Source: Otis tarda
Lineage: Eukaryota; Chordata; Aves; Otidiformes; Otididae
Length of the DNA: 64,000 nucleotides
Direction: 5' to 3'
NCBI GenBank assembly: GCA_026413225.1
Contig: CM048591.1
Location: forward strand, 76,186,009 to 76,250,008
Position numbers and translations under genes: made by a program. Positions 9,721 through 22,300 of the stretch are shown here, in pieces. The first letter of the stretch is position 1; each line of letters begins with the position of its first letter. Below the pieces are notes generated by a model. The model worked only from the letters and a program-made list of their open reading frames with translations, made no database searches and had not been told where the DNA came from.

Positions 9721-12700
9721 TCAGATGCTCCACTGCTCAAGAGGGAGTGGCAGCCCTCAAGGCCTTCGCAGGCAGCCAAGTGAAGTTCCCCTCCTTTCAC
9801 ACTACCTCACTTAACGACTTCATGGTGTGGGGCACACTGGTGGAGAAGCGAAGCAATGCCAGCAGCTTCATGGCTGCCTCTGGAAGTGCCTGCCCAAGCC
9901 ACTGCTGCCCAAAAGCAGCACCAGCTGTGGAGGACGCAGAAAGGAACGTGCAGGGCAGGACCACCGGCCCCTCCTGCAGCCTCGTGCGCCCTAAACCCGA
10001 AGTCTGCTATGCCGTGGACAGCAGGACCAAGTGTGGAGCACGGCGAGGCACTTGGAGGGGTAGAGAGCATCAGAATCACTGCAGATGAAGTGAGCTCTCC
10101 GAAGTCCAGGCTGTATTTAAATACAGAGCTATCTTGCCTGTCCAGAGGCAGAGGAGGATGAGCTCAGGGGAGACAGAGAGCACCAGCACCTTATGTCACT
10201 TTGAGCTGCAGCGAACAACCGAGGGAACGTTCAACGGCATCGCCTCCAGCAGCATGGGCAACGGGAGCAGCGCCATGCTCTGCTGCGGACAGAGCTGCGG
10301 CAAAACATCGCCAGTGCACACCTGAACTTGGCTGAGAGAACATGACAGTGCACTCTCCCCCATGAACAGAAACAGAAAACAACCCCACACACCAACCCCG
10401 AAACCCAGTTATGACTTCAGTCCACAATATCCGAACCTCGTGATCTCCTTTTACCTTTTTGTCTCCCAGCCTCGCGAACTCCAAGAACTCTCTTACCACC
10501 TGGCCAGCTGAGGACACCGCCACCATCTCCCTGCCGAGCAGTAACCTCTGCCAGGGCCACGCCACAGACCTCCCTGACAGACCTGCCGCGGTGCGGGAAC
10601 GCCGCAGAGGCATGGCGTCAGGAGGAGCGCTTCGCCATGCACAACGTTCTCTGGTAGCCTGGCTGTCAGCGTACAAGCAAGAGTCCAGCTTTTCAGGGCT
10701 GGGTAACAACTCCACACGAAAGACGTTTTCAGGGATGAAAATTTCCTTTTTCAGTTATTTGCAAGAGAATGGTATCTGACAGGAACTGGCTTTCACGACA
10801 CACTTGTAATTCCAGCATGGAGAGAGACAGAAGTGGTGCTGCCAGTGACGTAGCTGGGAACAACGACAAACAGGGCAAACCAGCCCAACGGAGTGCGTGC
10901 AAAACTCACGCTGGTAAAGGAACGCTCTCCTAGACATGCTTTTCAAAGGTGGAACTGCACTGCTAAAATCCTCTCGGCAAGCACGGACAGCATATCGTCC
11001 GTGCCACCAGTTACAAAATCTCCGATTCCAGCACGTTGTAGCCAATGCTGTTTACTGACACGTCCTCACAGCAAATTTACCTTTGTGTTCGTTATTCCCA
11101 TTTACTCTTCTAATGACACACGCTGAAAAGAAAAGACACCAGTGTAACATAATTCAGACATTCTAAACTTTTCTCTCAACTGCTTCTGAAACATATCTGT
11201 TCCATTCAGGCTTTAAAAAAGGAGATACGGAACGGGGTTAAGTGCATCTTTTGTCAGCAACCTATCTTCTCCCTGTGGTCTCGTAAACAAGCTGCTTTCT
11301 TTAGAAATACAGCAGACCTTCAATTTAAATTTATGGAAAGGCTGAACCAGAGGAGCCCGCACTCAAATAATTTTAATAACCTATTAAGTTGCGACTTCAG
11401 ATTCATTTTATAACCATGTTCCTCAGGGAACAGCACTATCAGGATAAAGATAGAATTTTTTTTCTTTTAAAGATAAATAGCATCATTAATCTGCAACATT
11501 TCTTTTCTATTATCTTTCAAAATGAGGAGTTATTTTCTTCTGATCTTGAGGTAATTAGCCTTCATTCACTAGCCAGAAAATGTCTGTGTTCTGAAAATTA
11601 AAAATGTGTCATTAAGTGGAATTTACCATAATGTCATTTATCTTTATATAGTTCATCAGTGACAGCAATGGGCCTGGGAATCCATCAGCTTTTACCAAGG
11701 AAGCATTAAAACAAATTGAAAAACAGAATAATCCCAGGCACTCTTTAACACAGTCAAAGCCATTTGGGTAATTAAATAGTGGTATTTAAAGTTTTAATTT
11801 AGATTTTCCCCTCTGTTCATCAGCAGTCAAATGAGATGTTCATATTCATAACTGTTTGTAATAAAGGGTTTCATAAAGCAAACGGAATATCAATGCCGTT
11901 AAAATTACAGAGAACACAGAGAAATCTTTCAAGTGCAAACAAGGAAGTTCATTCCTACTGCACCCTATTTTCTAAGATCACATCAGGAATAAACCCTGGC
12001 TACAGCTGGCTCGCGTTCCACACTAACAACGTACAAACTCTGTGATGCCTGTGCTCCCAGCAGGTACAGCTACCTTCATTTACGTGTCTTGTCTTTGAGC
12101 GTGCTGTTACACGGGAAAGCCCACTTCAGAAAGTGGTACAGTTTGCCTTCTGTTTCCACTGTCTTTCAATTGTTTGCATATTAATCTCAAACATCTTTTA
12201 TCTTGTATGTTCAGCTCCTGAGCGGTTATCATTCTGTTGTGCTCCTACAGCTACTGCAATGCACAGCGAGCACCCGGGAAACCAGTACGTAGGATAAATA
12301 ACGCTAACTAATTATTTAGGGACGTAAACAGAACCACTAAGGAGCAAACTCTACAACTGCAACCAACTTCAAGGATTTTTTTAAATGTATACAGTCAAAA
12401 CATTAATAAAATGTTTGTTAAAGCCTAAGCGCATCCCAGCTCGACCCGGAGTAGGTTATGTGCACAGGCTTGGGTGGCCATCCTGCCGAGCACCGAGCGG
12501 CGAGTCAGCGCGTACCTGGCTCCCGCGACCGCTGCGTGGGCCAGCTGGCTTCGGCAGGAGACAACGGCTCTCCTAGGAAGGCCATCAGTACTGCTGTACA
12601 GTGGGATAAAATGCAATTGAATCTTAACTTCGGGACACAGCTCCACATTTGCTAGTTACGGTTTAATTATGTTTAATTACAACTTACACAGCACGAAAGT

Positions 12701-14040
12701 CAATGTATAAAAGCTTGCTAGTACCGCTCTTAATAGATACTATTGAAATCTACTGTCAGTTTTGGCCAAAATTAAACCATGGAGATAAAATTAAGTAGTT
12801 CCTCATGAAACAGTTTCAACTGCAGTTAAGTCTAACTAATGAAACTTACAACACGTACATTCTCAACAACATGCCATTGGCTGGGACCGAGTTATTTAAA
12901 ATACGGAAAAAAGTGTATATGCTCTCTTCTGAGTGCAGCCGGACCTAAATTAGACCAAAACTGTCAATAGCTTAGTGTGTGATTTTTGTTCTTTTGTTTC
13001 ACATAGTAAAAAATGTTAAATTTTCGCTTGTTTTTGAATGAAAAGTCTAATAACTTCTGTACACTCTTTTAAATAAAGCAGAAACACCAAAATTATGACT
13101 CCATTCGCAGTGTTACAGACTCAGGTGCACATTTTTGCAGAACCACCTGAGAGGTCCAGAGCAGCAGGCTATATTAAACAAGAAAAGATACTCTCACACA
13201 GCACTGGAAAGAAACATTAAAAACCCGAGTGCCTCTGGGATTGTTCATGTTCAGAGTGGAACAATATCGCAGAGCAGAAACTACTGACAATGTAAAATCG
13301 GCACAAACTTAACACCTCCATAAGTACCCAGACACTGATAACAAATCAAGTTGTAGCATTTTCGGCTGTATTCCTATTCCTCCTTTGCTGAAAAATATTG
13401 TAATTTTAATCACAGTTATCCTTCAGTTATCCTTCCGCAATATCTTACCAAGCTTACTTACCTCGGATAACCTGTTTCCATGAACACCATTCGGACAACT
13501 ATTGCTTTTTTCTTCTTCTTCTTCTTTTTTTTTTTTTAATTTAAGTAGCTACTTTTGAGTCAGTACTATGCCATAGCTACCTTTGAGGCACGGTCATACT
13601 GGCATAGTTGGACTTTGAGCTCCCCAGCTCTGCTAGATTTCACTCCTTTTTAGCAGCTCCTTTTGTTCACAAGCACACATTGTCATGGAAGGAGATGGGG
13701 AGCAACTTTCCACTTGTGAAGCAAGCAGGTCTTGTGAAATTATTCCATTTCTAATTTCTCCTACCCAGGCAGTGAATAAATACACCATTATAACTGCCGT
13801 GGAGATCAAAACGAAGCCTCGAGTTAGCAAGATAAAGTCAAGTCACATACAAAGGCACAGTAATACCTGCAGTATCTGCTAGAATTAACGGGTTAACGCA
13901 ACTTCGTGAAAATAAAGTTGGGTCACCTAAAGCCTAAGACAGACTATTTTTAACGGCATACATGGAAGCAAACAGCTAAGAAGGTGCACAATTGTCCCCG
14001 CTACATAGCAGCAGAGTAACTTAGTACAGAAGCCACAGGA
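9721..14040. other. Intron-like DNA, no gene seen
   Basis: Moderately GC-rich to about 10700, then AT-rich. A pure pyrimidine tract of 33 bases (CTT repeats then T) lies at 13505-13537. The stretch from about 11380 to 11900 is AT-rich without obvious simple sequence and looks like conserved non-coding DNA (see findings). No coding exon was recognised. Confidence 0.55.
13505..13537 (+). repeat. Polypyrimidine (CTT/T) simple repeat
   Basis: Thirty-three consecutive C or T bases, made of CTT units followed by a T run. Such tracts can mimic splice acceptors and mutate easily in length. Confidence 0.8.
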
Positions 14041-17000
14041 GAAATTTCACGTCAGAAGCCGCCCTGCCTGCCGGGAGGAGCCGCGGCGTCCCGCCGCAGC
14101 GCTGGCAGGCTCGGGAAAGGGGCAGAGCCCGCCCGTCCTGCACCTGCTAGGATGGCCAAACAGGCACACGGGCGCAGGAGAACAGAGGTAAAGGAGAAAA
14201 CCAAGATACACTTCTACTGGGAAAACTGAAGAATGAGAATATTTCCACCACCTCCTGTGCAGCTGCGACCCCAGCGAAACGTGGCATCTTTACAGTTCCC
14301 CAGACGAGCTAACGGTGACCAGCAGCGAGGACAAAACAAATGCAAACATGTCCTTTAAAACGATCTCTACACCGCAATTCTGAGCAGCAAAATACAGTCA
14401 ATATGATGTTTGGAGCGTGCACCTTACCCCCCAAACCACCGGTTACCTACTAGGGTAACAGAAATAGCCAGACTTTCGGTAATGTGAACTCTATTCTTGT
14501 AACGTTTAACTTAACTTCCTGTGTCTTTGTGTTATTCAAGGAAGTGAAACTCATGCATAGCATGTTTATATTATTCCCCCTTATAGTAGACTTGCAGACA
14601 ATGTCAGGTCTGGAGAGATAAGAGCTGCCTCTAGGACATGAATTCTCATGAGGATTAGACAGCCACCATCTGGGGCCGCGCGTTTATCTGCAGCAGCTGC
14701 AGTCTAAATATCAGCGCAGGATAACAACGGGTGCTGCTCCTGGAGTGTTTAACAAGTTGCTGCAACTTGGTTTCAATTACAGTTCGCTGTCTTTTGAAAA
14801 AATGGAAGCATAAGTAACGGGATGACCTCCCTTCGCAGCAGGAAAGCGCCAACGGACGCCCACTGCAGCTCTGCGACCTTCTGTACTGCTCTCTGCCCAA
14901 AAGAACACCCCGAATCACAACAGCTCAGCTGAACCGGGTTGGTGTAAAGGCTTATGAAAAACAACGTGGCAAAAAGAATCAGCGTTTTCAGTATGCTCGC
15001 CTGTTGACGTTTGCTGAAAAGTGAAACTTCCAAGTGTCTAAAACAGGTAAAACAAACCATATGAGGGCTGCAAGTTTTGGCACCCTAAACATTCAGAGTT
15101 TTCCCTGCCAGAAAGGAACCAAAGGTCAGAGGCACCCACCTGTAAGCATATCACAGGCCTATGCCCCCCATCCACGGGGCATTTTTTTCTGGGTACCAAG
15201 AAGAAATGGGGGAACTGTCAAATCACTTGCACTTGTTCCAGGTTCCAGCCTGCAGACAAATTGAGATGTAGATTGCCCTCTGCTGCGCTGGCCGAGCAGC
15301 AGAAAGAGCCCTTGCCTGGATATTTTCGGCACTTTCTTCTCTAGCCACTCTTTTCTTCCTTACTTGACTTATTTTCTGCTGCAGCTGCATATTTTTCTGG
15401 AATTCTGTTAAACAAATTTCAGGGCACTATCTGAAAACAACCAATAAATCTCATTAAAATATTTAAAATAATTTTTTAAAGCAAATATTGATGATGAAAA
15501 ATGTATCAAAAAGATATGGAACAAAGCAACTGGCAGGAGGAAGGAAAAATTTTGGTGTGATCTCTGCACGCCTTTCTAAGTTGATGCTTGAAAATGCAGA
15601 AGTCTGACTGCCTTCTTAGTTAGACTTCAAAAAATTTACTTTTAAAATAATTCTTTTGTTTTGTGACAAGGTCTGCCTCATTGCGGTGCTACAGCAGTGA
15701 AAAGGCAGGATTTCTTACTTCCTTCGGTTTGCTCGTCTTGCGTTGACACACGGGCACAGCCTGTGCTCCAGCGCCATCGCCTAAAACAAGACGGAGTTGA
15801 GCCGCCTGTTTCGGGCAGCTCGAGACAGCCCGGTGGCTCTCACACCACTGCACGAGGGGCGCGCAGCTCTCAGAACGGACACAGGCCCCCGGGCCCCAGG
15901 CTGATCTCACCCGCGGGTGAAGCGAGGCGCCTCCAGGCCTCTGCCGTTCCGAGGCGGCTTCCGCTTTGGGTCAGAAGCCCCTGCCGCTGAGCCTGCCTCC
16001 CTTGTCCTGACGCCGGCCGCCACGTCCCGAACCACGTACCAGCAGACGGGACGCTGAAGCCACCGAGGCAAGTCAGCCGAAGCAAGGACGTGCCAGCTCA
16101 GCAGAAAATAACTGCATATCCCGTCTGATGCCTGGACAAAGCCTGCGAGCAGCCCACACTTCTCTAAAGAGCCATACATCTCCTGGCAAGGGGCTGCAGC
16201 GGGTGGCACCGAGTGACTCGCCACTGCCGCCCCAGTGCTGGGTACTCGGCCAGATGTGACGGTTAGGTGTATTTTAGGAAGAACTGCTAATGTTACGCTT
16301 CAACGCAGCCATCAGGCAAGGGAAACCTCCTAAAGCAAGAGCAGTGTCCAGTGTGGCAATAAAGCTCACAGGACAAACCGGTCTGGGAAGCGCTCAGCCT
16401 CCTGAACAGAGATAGTTTGGGACAGGGGAACCAAGGCCCGCTGAAGGAACGGCCAGCTTCTGCTTCTTCCAGGCGGGCCCCTGGAGCCACGGCACACGCC
16501 GGGGCCTGTGGCAGGCCGGGACCCTCCGGCCACGATGGGGCAGCCCCTGAACCCAGCCGCGCCGGCGCTGCCTCGGGCCACCCCCAGGCAGTGCAGCCCT
16601 GCTCTCGCCCACCTTCTGGAGGTGATCTTCCCCCGCCTCCAGGTCACTCCTCAACCGCACCAGCTCCCGCAATCCCGCTCACCCGGTGGCACCGGACCGG
16701 GGCCAGGACGGGTGGCCGTGGCCTGGGGGATGGCCTTCAAGGACCTGCTTCTCGGTGGCACTCCAAACCGCGCAGAGTTCGGGTGCCCACAGCAGTACGG
16801 ACGATGGCCCCAGAAATGCTCGCTTCCAAATACGCCCACCTCCCTTCATCACGCAAAGGAGCCAGACCACAGAGTAACAGTAAAAAGCATCAAACTGCAG
16901 CGATCGTGCACCTTTTCAGTTAACAGCCTTTCCTGTTCCACCTCCAAAGGGCCGGGGCCACCTCCTGCCCTCGAGACACCTTGCACGTTACCGGGACACA

Positions 17001-17400
17001 AACAGAGCTGCAGGAGCTGTAGCAGACACTCACGGCCAGCTCTTGTGTCCCGCCGCGGCCAAGAGCTCGCACGCAGGGAGAAGCACAGGACAGGGCAGGC
17101 ACCAAAACCCCTCCTGGCTGCCCCCGCTGCCGGCAGCTCCTCATGGGTGCCCAGAGCCCACGCAGCATCTTGCGGCACACAGTTACGCAGCTGAATGACA
17201 CGGGGCCTGAAGAACGAATTTGTTTCAAACACCAGTTTCACTGGATGCTGCCTACGTTCTTGCACCGACCAGAAAACAAAAACTCTTAAACAATCCTCTT
17301 CTCCACACACACGATTTTACAGAGCCCCTTCATCACCCTCCCACTGTCTCTGTTTGCAGCCTCATTTAACAATAGCAATTAAAAGGACTTTGAGATGACC
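14041..17400. other. Intron-like DNA with several CpG-containing GC blocks
   Basis: GC-rich blocks lie at about 14050-14170, 15720-16070, 16430-16800 and 16930-17170, separated by AT-rich sequence. Overlapping frames of up to 228 codons (16508-17194, plus) are typical of composition-driven open reading and match no family I know. A 17-base inverted repeat is at 14753-14769. Confidence 0.5.
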
Positions 17401-20400
17401 ATAAAGTATGACATACACCCTGTTTCAACGCATTTGCAAATTTTAGTTTTGTGAAATGATGATCTTGAAAAGAATAAATACAGATGCAATTTCAAATGTC
17501 TAAAATTCAGATTCTGACTCCAAGAAATACTGATGTGTGCAAAAATCATCACTGATGATAAAACAAAAATAACTGTATTTCTGTAACAAATAACTCTGCA
17601 TGTCTCACCTTTTTACCTGCCCTGTTCTTGCCAGAAAGTCTGTTCATATGCTGAGTTTAACACAGCTTTAGTGTTCAAAAAGTATGGCAAAAAAAGATGT
17701 ACTGCTTTTGCGTAACTATCATGAAGATATATTTGACAAGAAGATACTTAAAACTGAGTTTAAATTTTCTTGTGCCAGCAACGCACATGCCGTAGGAGAA
17801 GAACAGCCAGGACACCCAGCTGCGGCTCCCGGTCCTTACGCCGCTCTGGCCTAGGCCTGGCAGACTGATTTTAAAAGCATTTTAACTCACTCTTTCTGAG
17901 GGACTGGGACGCTGCAGACAAACTGCTGACTCCACCAGCTTTACACTAGCTGACAAACACATTCATTGGTGTATTTTCAACAATTTCCTTCTTGCGTACC
18001 GCTGTAGAAGGACAAAGGGAAAACAGCCAGAACTGAAAAGCTAGCCATCAGTTTTCAGCACCAAACACTTCAGCCGTCAAAAACCACTGCAACGTGATCA
18101 CGTCCAAGCACTTCAGATGCTACAATTTCTAACGTCATTTCCATTACTTCAAACGTTTTCCTAAAGCCATGAAACGTGTATTTAGTGTAATACAAAGCGT
18201 AGGTAAAAGGCCGTAAGGACAAGAGGCAGGTACCACTGTGTATCAATTTTGTGCACAGCAAACAGGGTTGATTACAACCTCCCCCTACCATTTCACAGCC
18301 TGTACGAAACAAACCCTTCCCAGTCGCTGGGATCGAGCACACGTAGGGAACAAGCGAGCAGAAAGCGCACAGTTTGCTGGCGGGCGTTTAACACAGGGCA
18401 CGCACTGCCCGTTCTGCCAGGAGACACCGCTGAGACACCCCGGCCTCGTGCAGCGCTGCCGCCAAGGCTGGCCCACGGAGGACAGGCAGCGTGCATCAGT
18501 GTGGGGGACAGCAGTCACGCCCGCTCGCCCCCGACGCACGGATCTCCTGCGGTGCCCCCGTGCACGCACAGGAAGGCCTCCACTGGCCAAGTACCAGGAG
18601 CGCTCTCCCAAAAACCTCAGGTTCACTCCTCCAGGGAGAGACACGTTGACCATGACCGGCTCTTGAGGGAAAGGAGAGCTACGACATCCCCCCCCAGGAT
18701 GGCCATGCTCTTCAGGAACACCTCCTACCTCGCCCCCTCGGTCCCCACAGGGATCGGTGGCTTTGCCTGTGGCTGAGGATGGTGTACCCACGAACCCCGA
18801 CACCCGTGCCCCAGCGTGCCCCCCGCCCTGCTCTGCGCAGGGCCCTCCCCTCTCCCCACCCCGCTGATGGGGACCGCTCGTGCCTTCAGGGACCAGCTGC
18901 TGCCGGCGACGCGCTTTGGCCAGCCAGACCCACTGCTGCCCGCAGGTTTTAATGCTCTCTCGGACACTCCCAAGGCCAATGAAGACGCGTTGAAATTTCA
19001 CTGGAAGCGGATTTAACAGTCGGTAAACAAATGGTTCCCTGCTGCGTTTCTAACAGAGACAGCAGCTTCGTACAGTGAGACCCAGAACACGCTCAAGGAG
19101 GCTGAAAAAAAACCAACGAAAAACCTCCAAGCATGACTGCTTTAACGCGAGTGAAAGGCAACATACAATAGCTGCGGCAAGCTATATACGTTATTTTACC
19201 GGCCATGGGCTCTAAGGAGACAATTATATGCTTAAATGTTAAAGATTTCCTAAGCTGGCTTAGCAGTCTCCATCAAATAGTTTGAAGCATCTGTTTTACA
19301 AGAAGATTGTTTGTTTAAAAGTTGAACAATAAAAGGAATGGAAGCACAAAACCAAGGTTTTACAGAATGAGACATTTCTTCTGAAAATAGGTAAACAGTA
19401 TAGAACGGGCTTGCTTTTTCCCCTAAATGAAAACAAGTTTATCTACATAATTATTAGATTTCTAAATTTAAGTTGTAATTCCTTAACATTGCGTGTTACA
19501 CTGAAAAAAAGAAAAAAAGACTAAGTAGTGCTTCCCATGACTAAATGGATTAATTCTTTAGTACAACACAATTACTGCTCTCCACACAGTTTCAGTGAAC
19601 ATCTAAATAAACATCCAAAGCTTCTTTTACGTGAAGAAAAGATCTGTTCTAAGGAATAACCCAAATGCTGAAAATTTAATGTTTTGTATAAAAAATAAAG
19701 GAAAGCTATATGGGAAAGAGGAGAAAGAAAGGACATTTCAGGCAGGTTTATGGGGTGACATCTACTGACAAACGGATATCTTTGTTGAAGCCGCTCTGTT
19801 CACATGCCTGTTTTATTTCTGGATGTCTTTCTCCAGGCAATTTTTTCTGACGCGGGGAGCTTAGCCTCAGCCCATCTGACCTTTCTGAGCAATGAAAGGA
19901 CCTGGCTGGAAGCATATGGCTTGGAGGAGGAGGAGGAGAAGTTATTGTGCAAGTCAGTGCGAAGCTAGCATTTGCCGCAGAGCCAGGGAGCCGCCATAGG
20001 CGGCCGCTCCAGGGGTGCAGAGCCCCCGTCAGCCCCCGGACAAAGGCCGCGCAGGGCGGTGATCGGCGGCTCTTTTCTCAGCGCGGCGCAGAGGTGAGCC
20101 CGGCTCGAGCCCTGGCCCCGGCGAGTCCCGCGGGCTCCGAGGAATGGGACCCGCAACGAGGGGCGGCATGCAGGCACTCCTCTCCCATTACTGAAATACT
20201 AACGCTGAGTATCACATTTTTTAGTGTAGAAATTATCTGGATTTCATTTTTGCAAGGCGGGTATCCACACTTCTAGATGGTTGCATAGTGCTTTTGATAG
20301 ACACATTATACAGTGCTTTTTTTTAGAAAGCAAAAGCTCATGAGCTGTAAACCACTGCAGGTGGAAGAACAGGAAAAGTTATCCCCAGCTTCTAAATTTC

Positions 20401-22300
20401 CATGATTTCTGCCACTTCACAAAAAGGCCTGCCGAGCTGAACAGACAAGGCTTGTTCTGCTTCTCTTCTGCCTGTGAAGGGCAGCAACCTGCCCTTGACG
20501 TACGCTGAGCTCTTCAGGTCAGTACTACCTGGTTTATAATAAGCTACAGAGGATTAATGTTGAAACCATCTTTTATATTTAATGAGAAACACCTTGCCAT
20601 CTACACAGAAATTCTTACTTCTCATCTGTCTCTCAAAAATATCTTACATCTAGCAGACCAGTAGCATTTCCACGATTGTGCAATGTAGACTTACATGGGG
20701 GAAAAAACACAGCACTGTGTCTCAAGATCAAGTGTAAAATCACAGCCTTTGAGGGTGTAATGCCTGATTAATTGTTGTGAAAATACAGCAATGACAGAAC
20801 ATGAACACAGGTCACATTTCTACATTACCAGTGTATTTCTAGCAGTTTAATAATGAGCTCGCTCACAAATGACTTACCCCAGCACACAACTGTCCTCGGG
20901 TAAAAGCACGCCATTAAAAGGCTGTGCGTTACGCTGGGCTCAGCACATTTTCCCAAACCCTCCTCTCCAACACATCACCATTTCTAAGAACAAAATGACC
21001 GCTGGAAGAGTTTGGAAGGGTTTTCTTTTCCCAGAGAAGATGGTTCATACTCAGCACAACCACTGCGTCATCATGTCTGTTTAATTACTGTCAGTGACGG
21101 CAGCTCGTCACCAAGCAAACACCACCAGCACTTTACGAAGCAGAAGGAACGCCTGGCAAGGGGCTCTGGCTGTGCCGGCAGCCTCTGACCTGCACGGTGC
21201 TCTGCAGCCAGCCAAAACCAAGGGAGAGCAAGGTCTCCTGGAAATGCCTATTTTATCTTTTTTTTTGGGATGAGAAACAGGCAGATGAGGTTCTGAACCC
21301 TAGGTAATACAAAACCCTGCAGAGGCTTATCTCTGCGAGATATATTAAGGGCTAACAAGTGAACTAAAAAGATGTATTTTAAAAAGCAGAAAAGCATAAA
21401 GGAATGCCTAGAAGTGTTTTGTACTGAGGAAGGATGGTTTGACTTGGAGTAGCATTTTAATACTCATCAAAAAGTGTGCTGTACTACAGCACCTGGCACA
21501 GCACCATCTGCTTTCACTGGCCTTTACCAATTTTCTGTTCTTTCCGCCTGTACCTCTAGGCTGGAAACGAGAAATTACCTGCTTGCAAACCATTTAGTTT
21601 AGAGCTTTATGTACTGCAAGACAGTAAATAACTTTTATTCCTCTGGTTCAAGAAAAATATTGTCTTTTCCCTACCTAACGGGATACTTTCTAGGTTGCTT
21701 TTAAAAATGCATCCTCAGGCACAGCAGCTTGCTGACACGAGGGTACAAATACCCTCCATACCCAGCACAAATTTCCCTCGAACCAGGACCACCTTATCCT
21801 TTAAAGTAAAATGCTGAATCCATCAGGTTTGTACTCTACACTGCTTACAGGGACGTCTTTAATTCCATTAACGCCAGTGGAAGAAACAAAAGTTCTGCAG
21901 ATAAGCATGTGTTGCGTGTTTTCTGTGTTAGGGCACTCTTACACTGAAAGCAAGCGATAGTTTCTGCCAACTGTACTTAACGTGTTTCTAAAACCATAAA
22001 GATTAAACAGTATAATGTTATAAATCCTATTACAGTATATAATCTCTAAATTACATTCAAGTGGATAAAAAAATACACAGCTTGTTAATGAACTTTACAT
22101 TTTCATAACACCATTTACACTGCTACATGAATTCCGTTACTTTGGATAAAAAGTTTATGAAAATCCACTTCTCACAGCTACCACACGCAGCGTATTCCGT
22201 CTGCCCTGGGAATCCACTCCCCTACAACGTCAGCCTCAGAAAGGGTGATTTCGTCTCCCGTGTCCCCTTCCCCTTCTTTAAGTTTTCACACAGCACCTTG
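17401..22300. other. Intron-like DNA, no gene seen
   Basis: Mostly AT-rich, with GC-rich patches at about 18330-18950 and 19950-20170 and a short GGA-repeat tract around 19921-19940. No protein, structural RNA or transposon was recognised. Confidence 0.5.
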
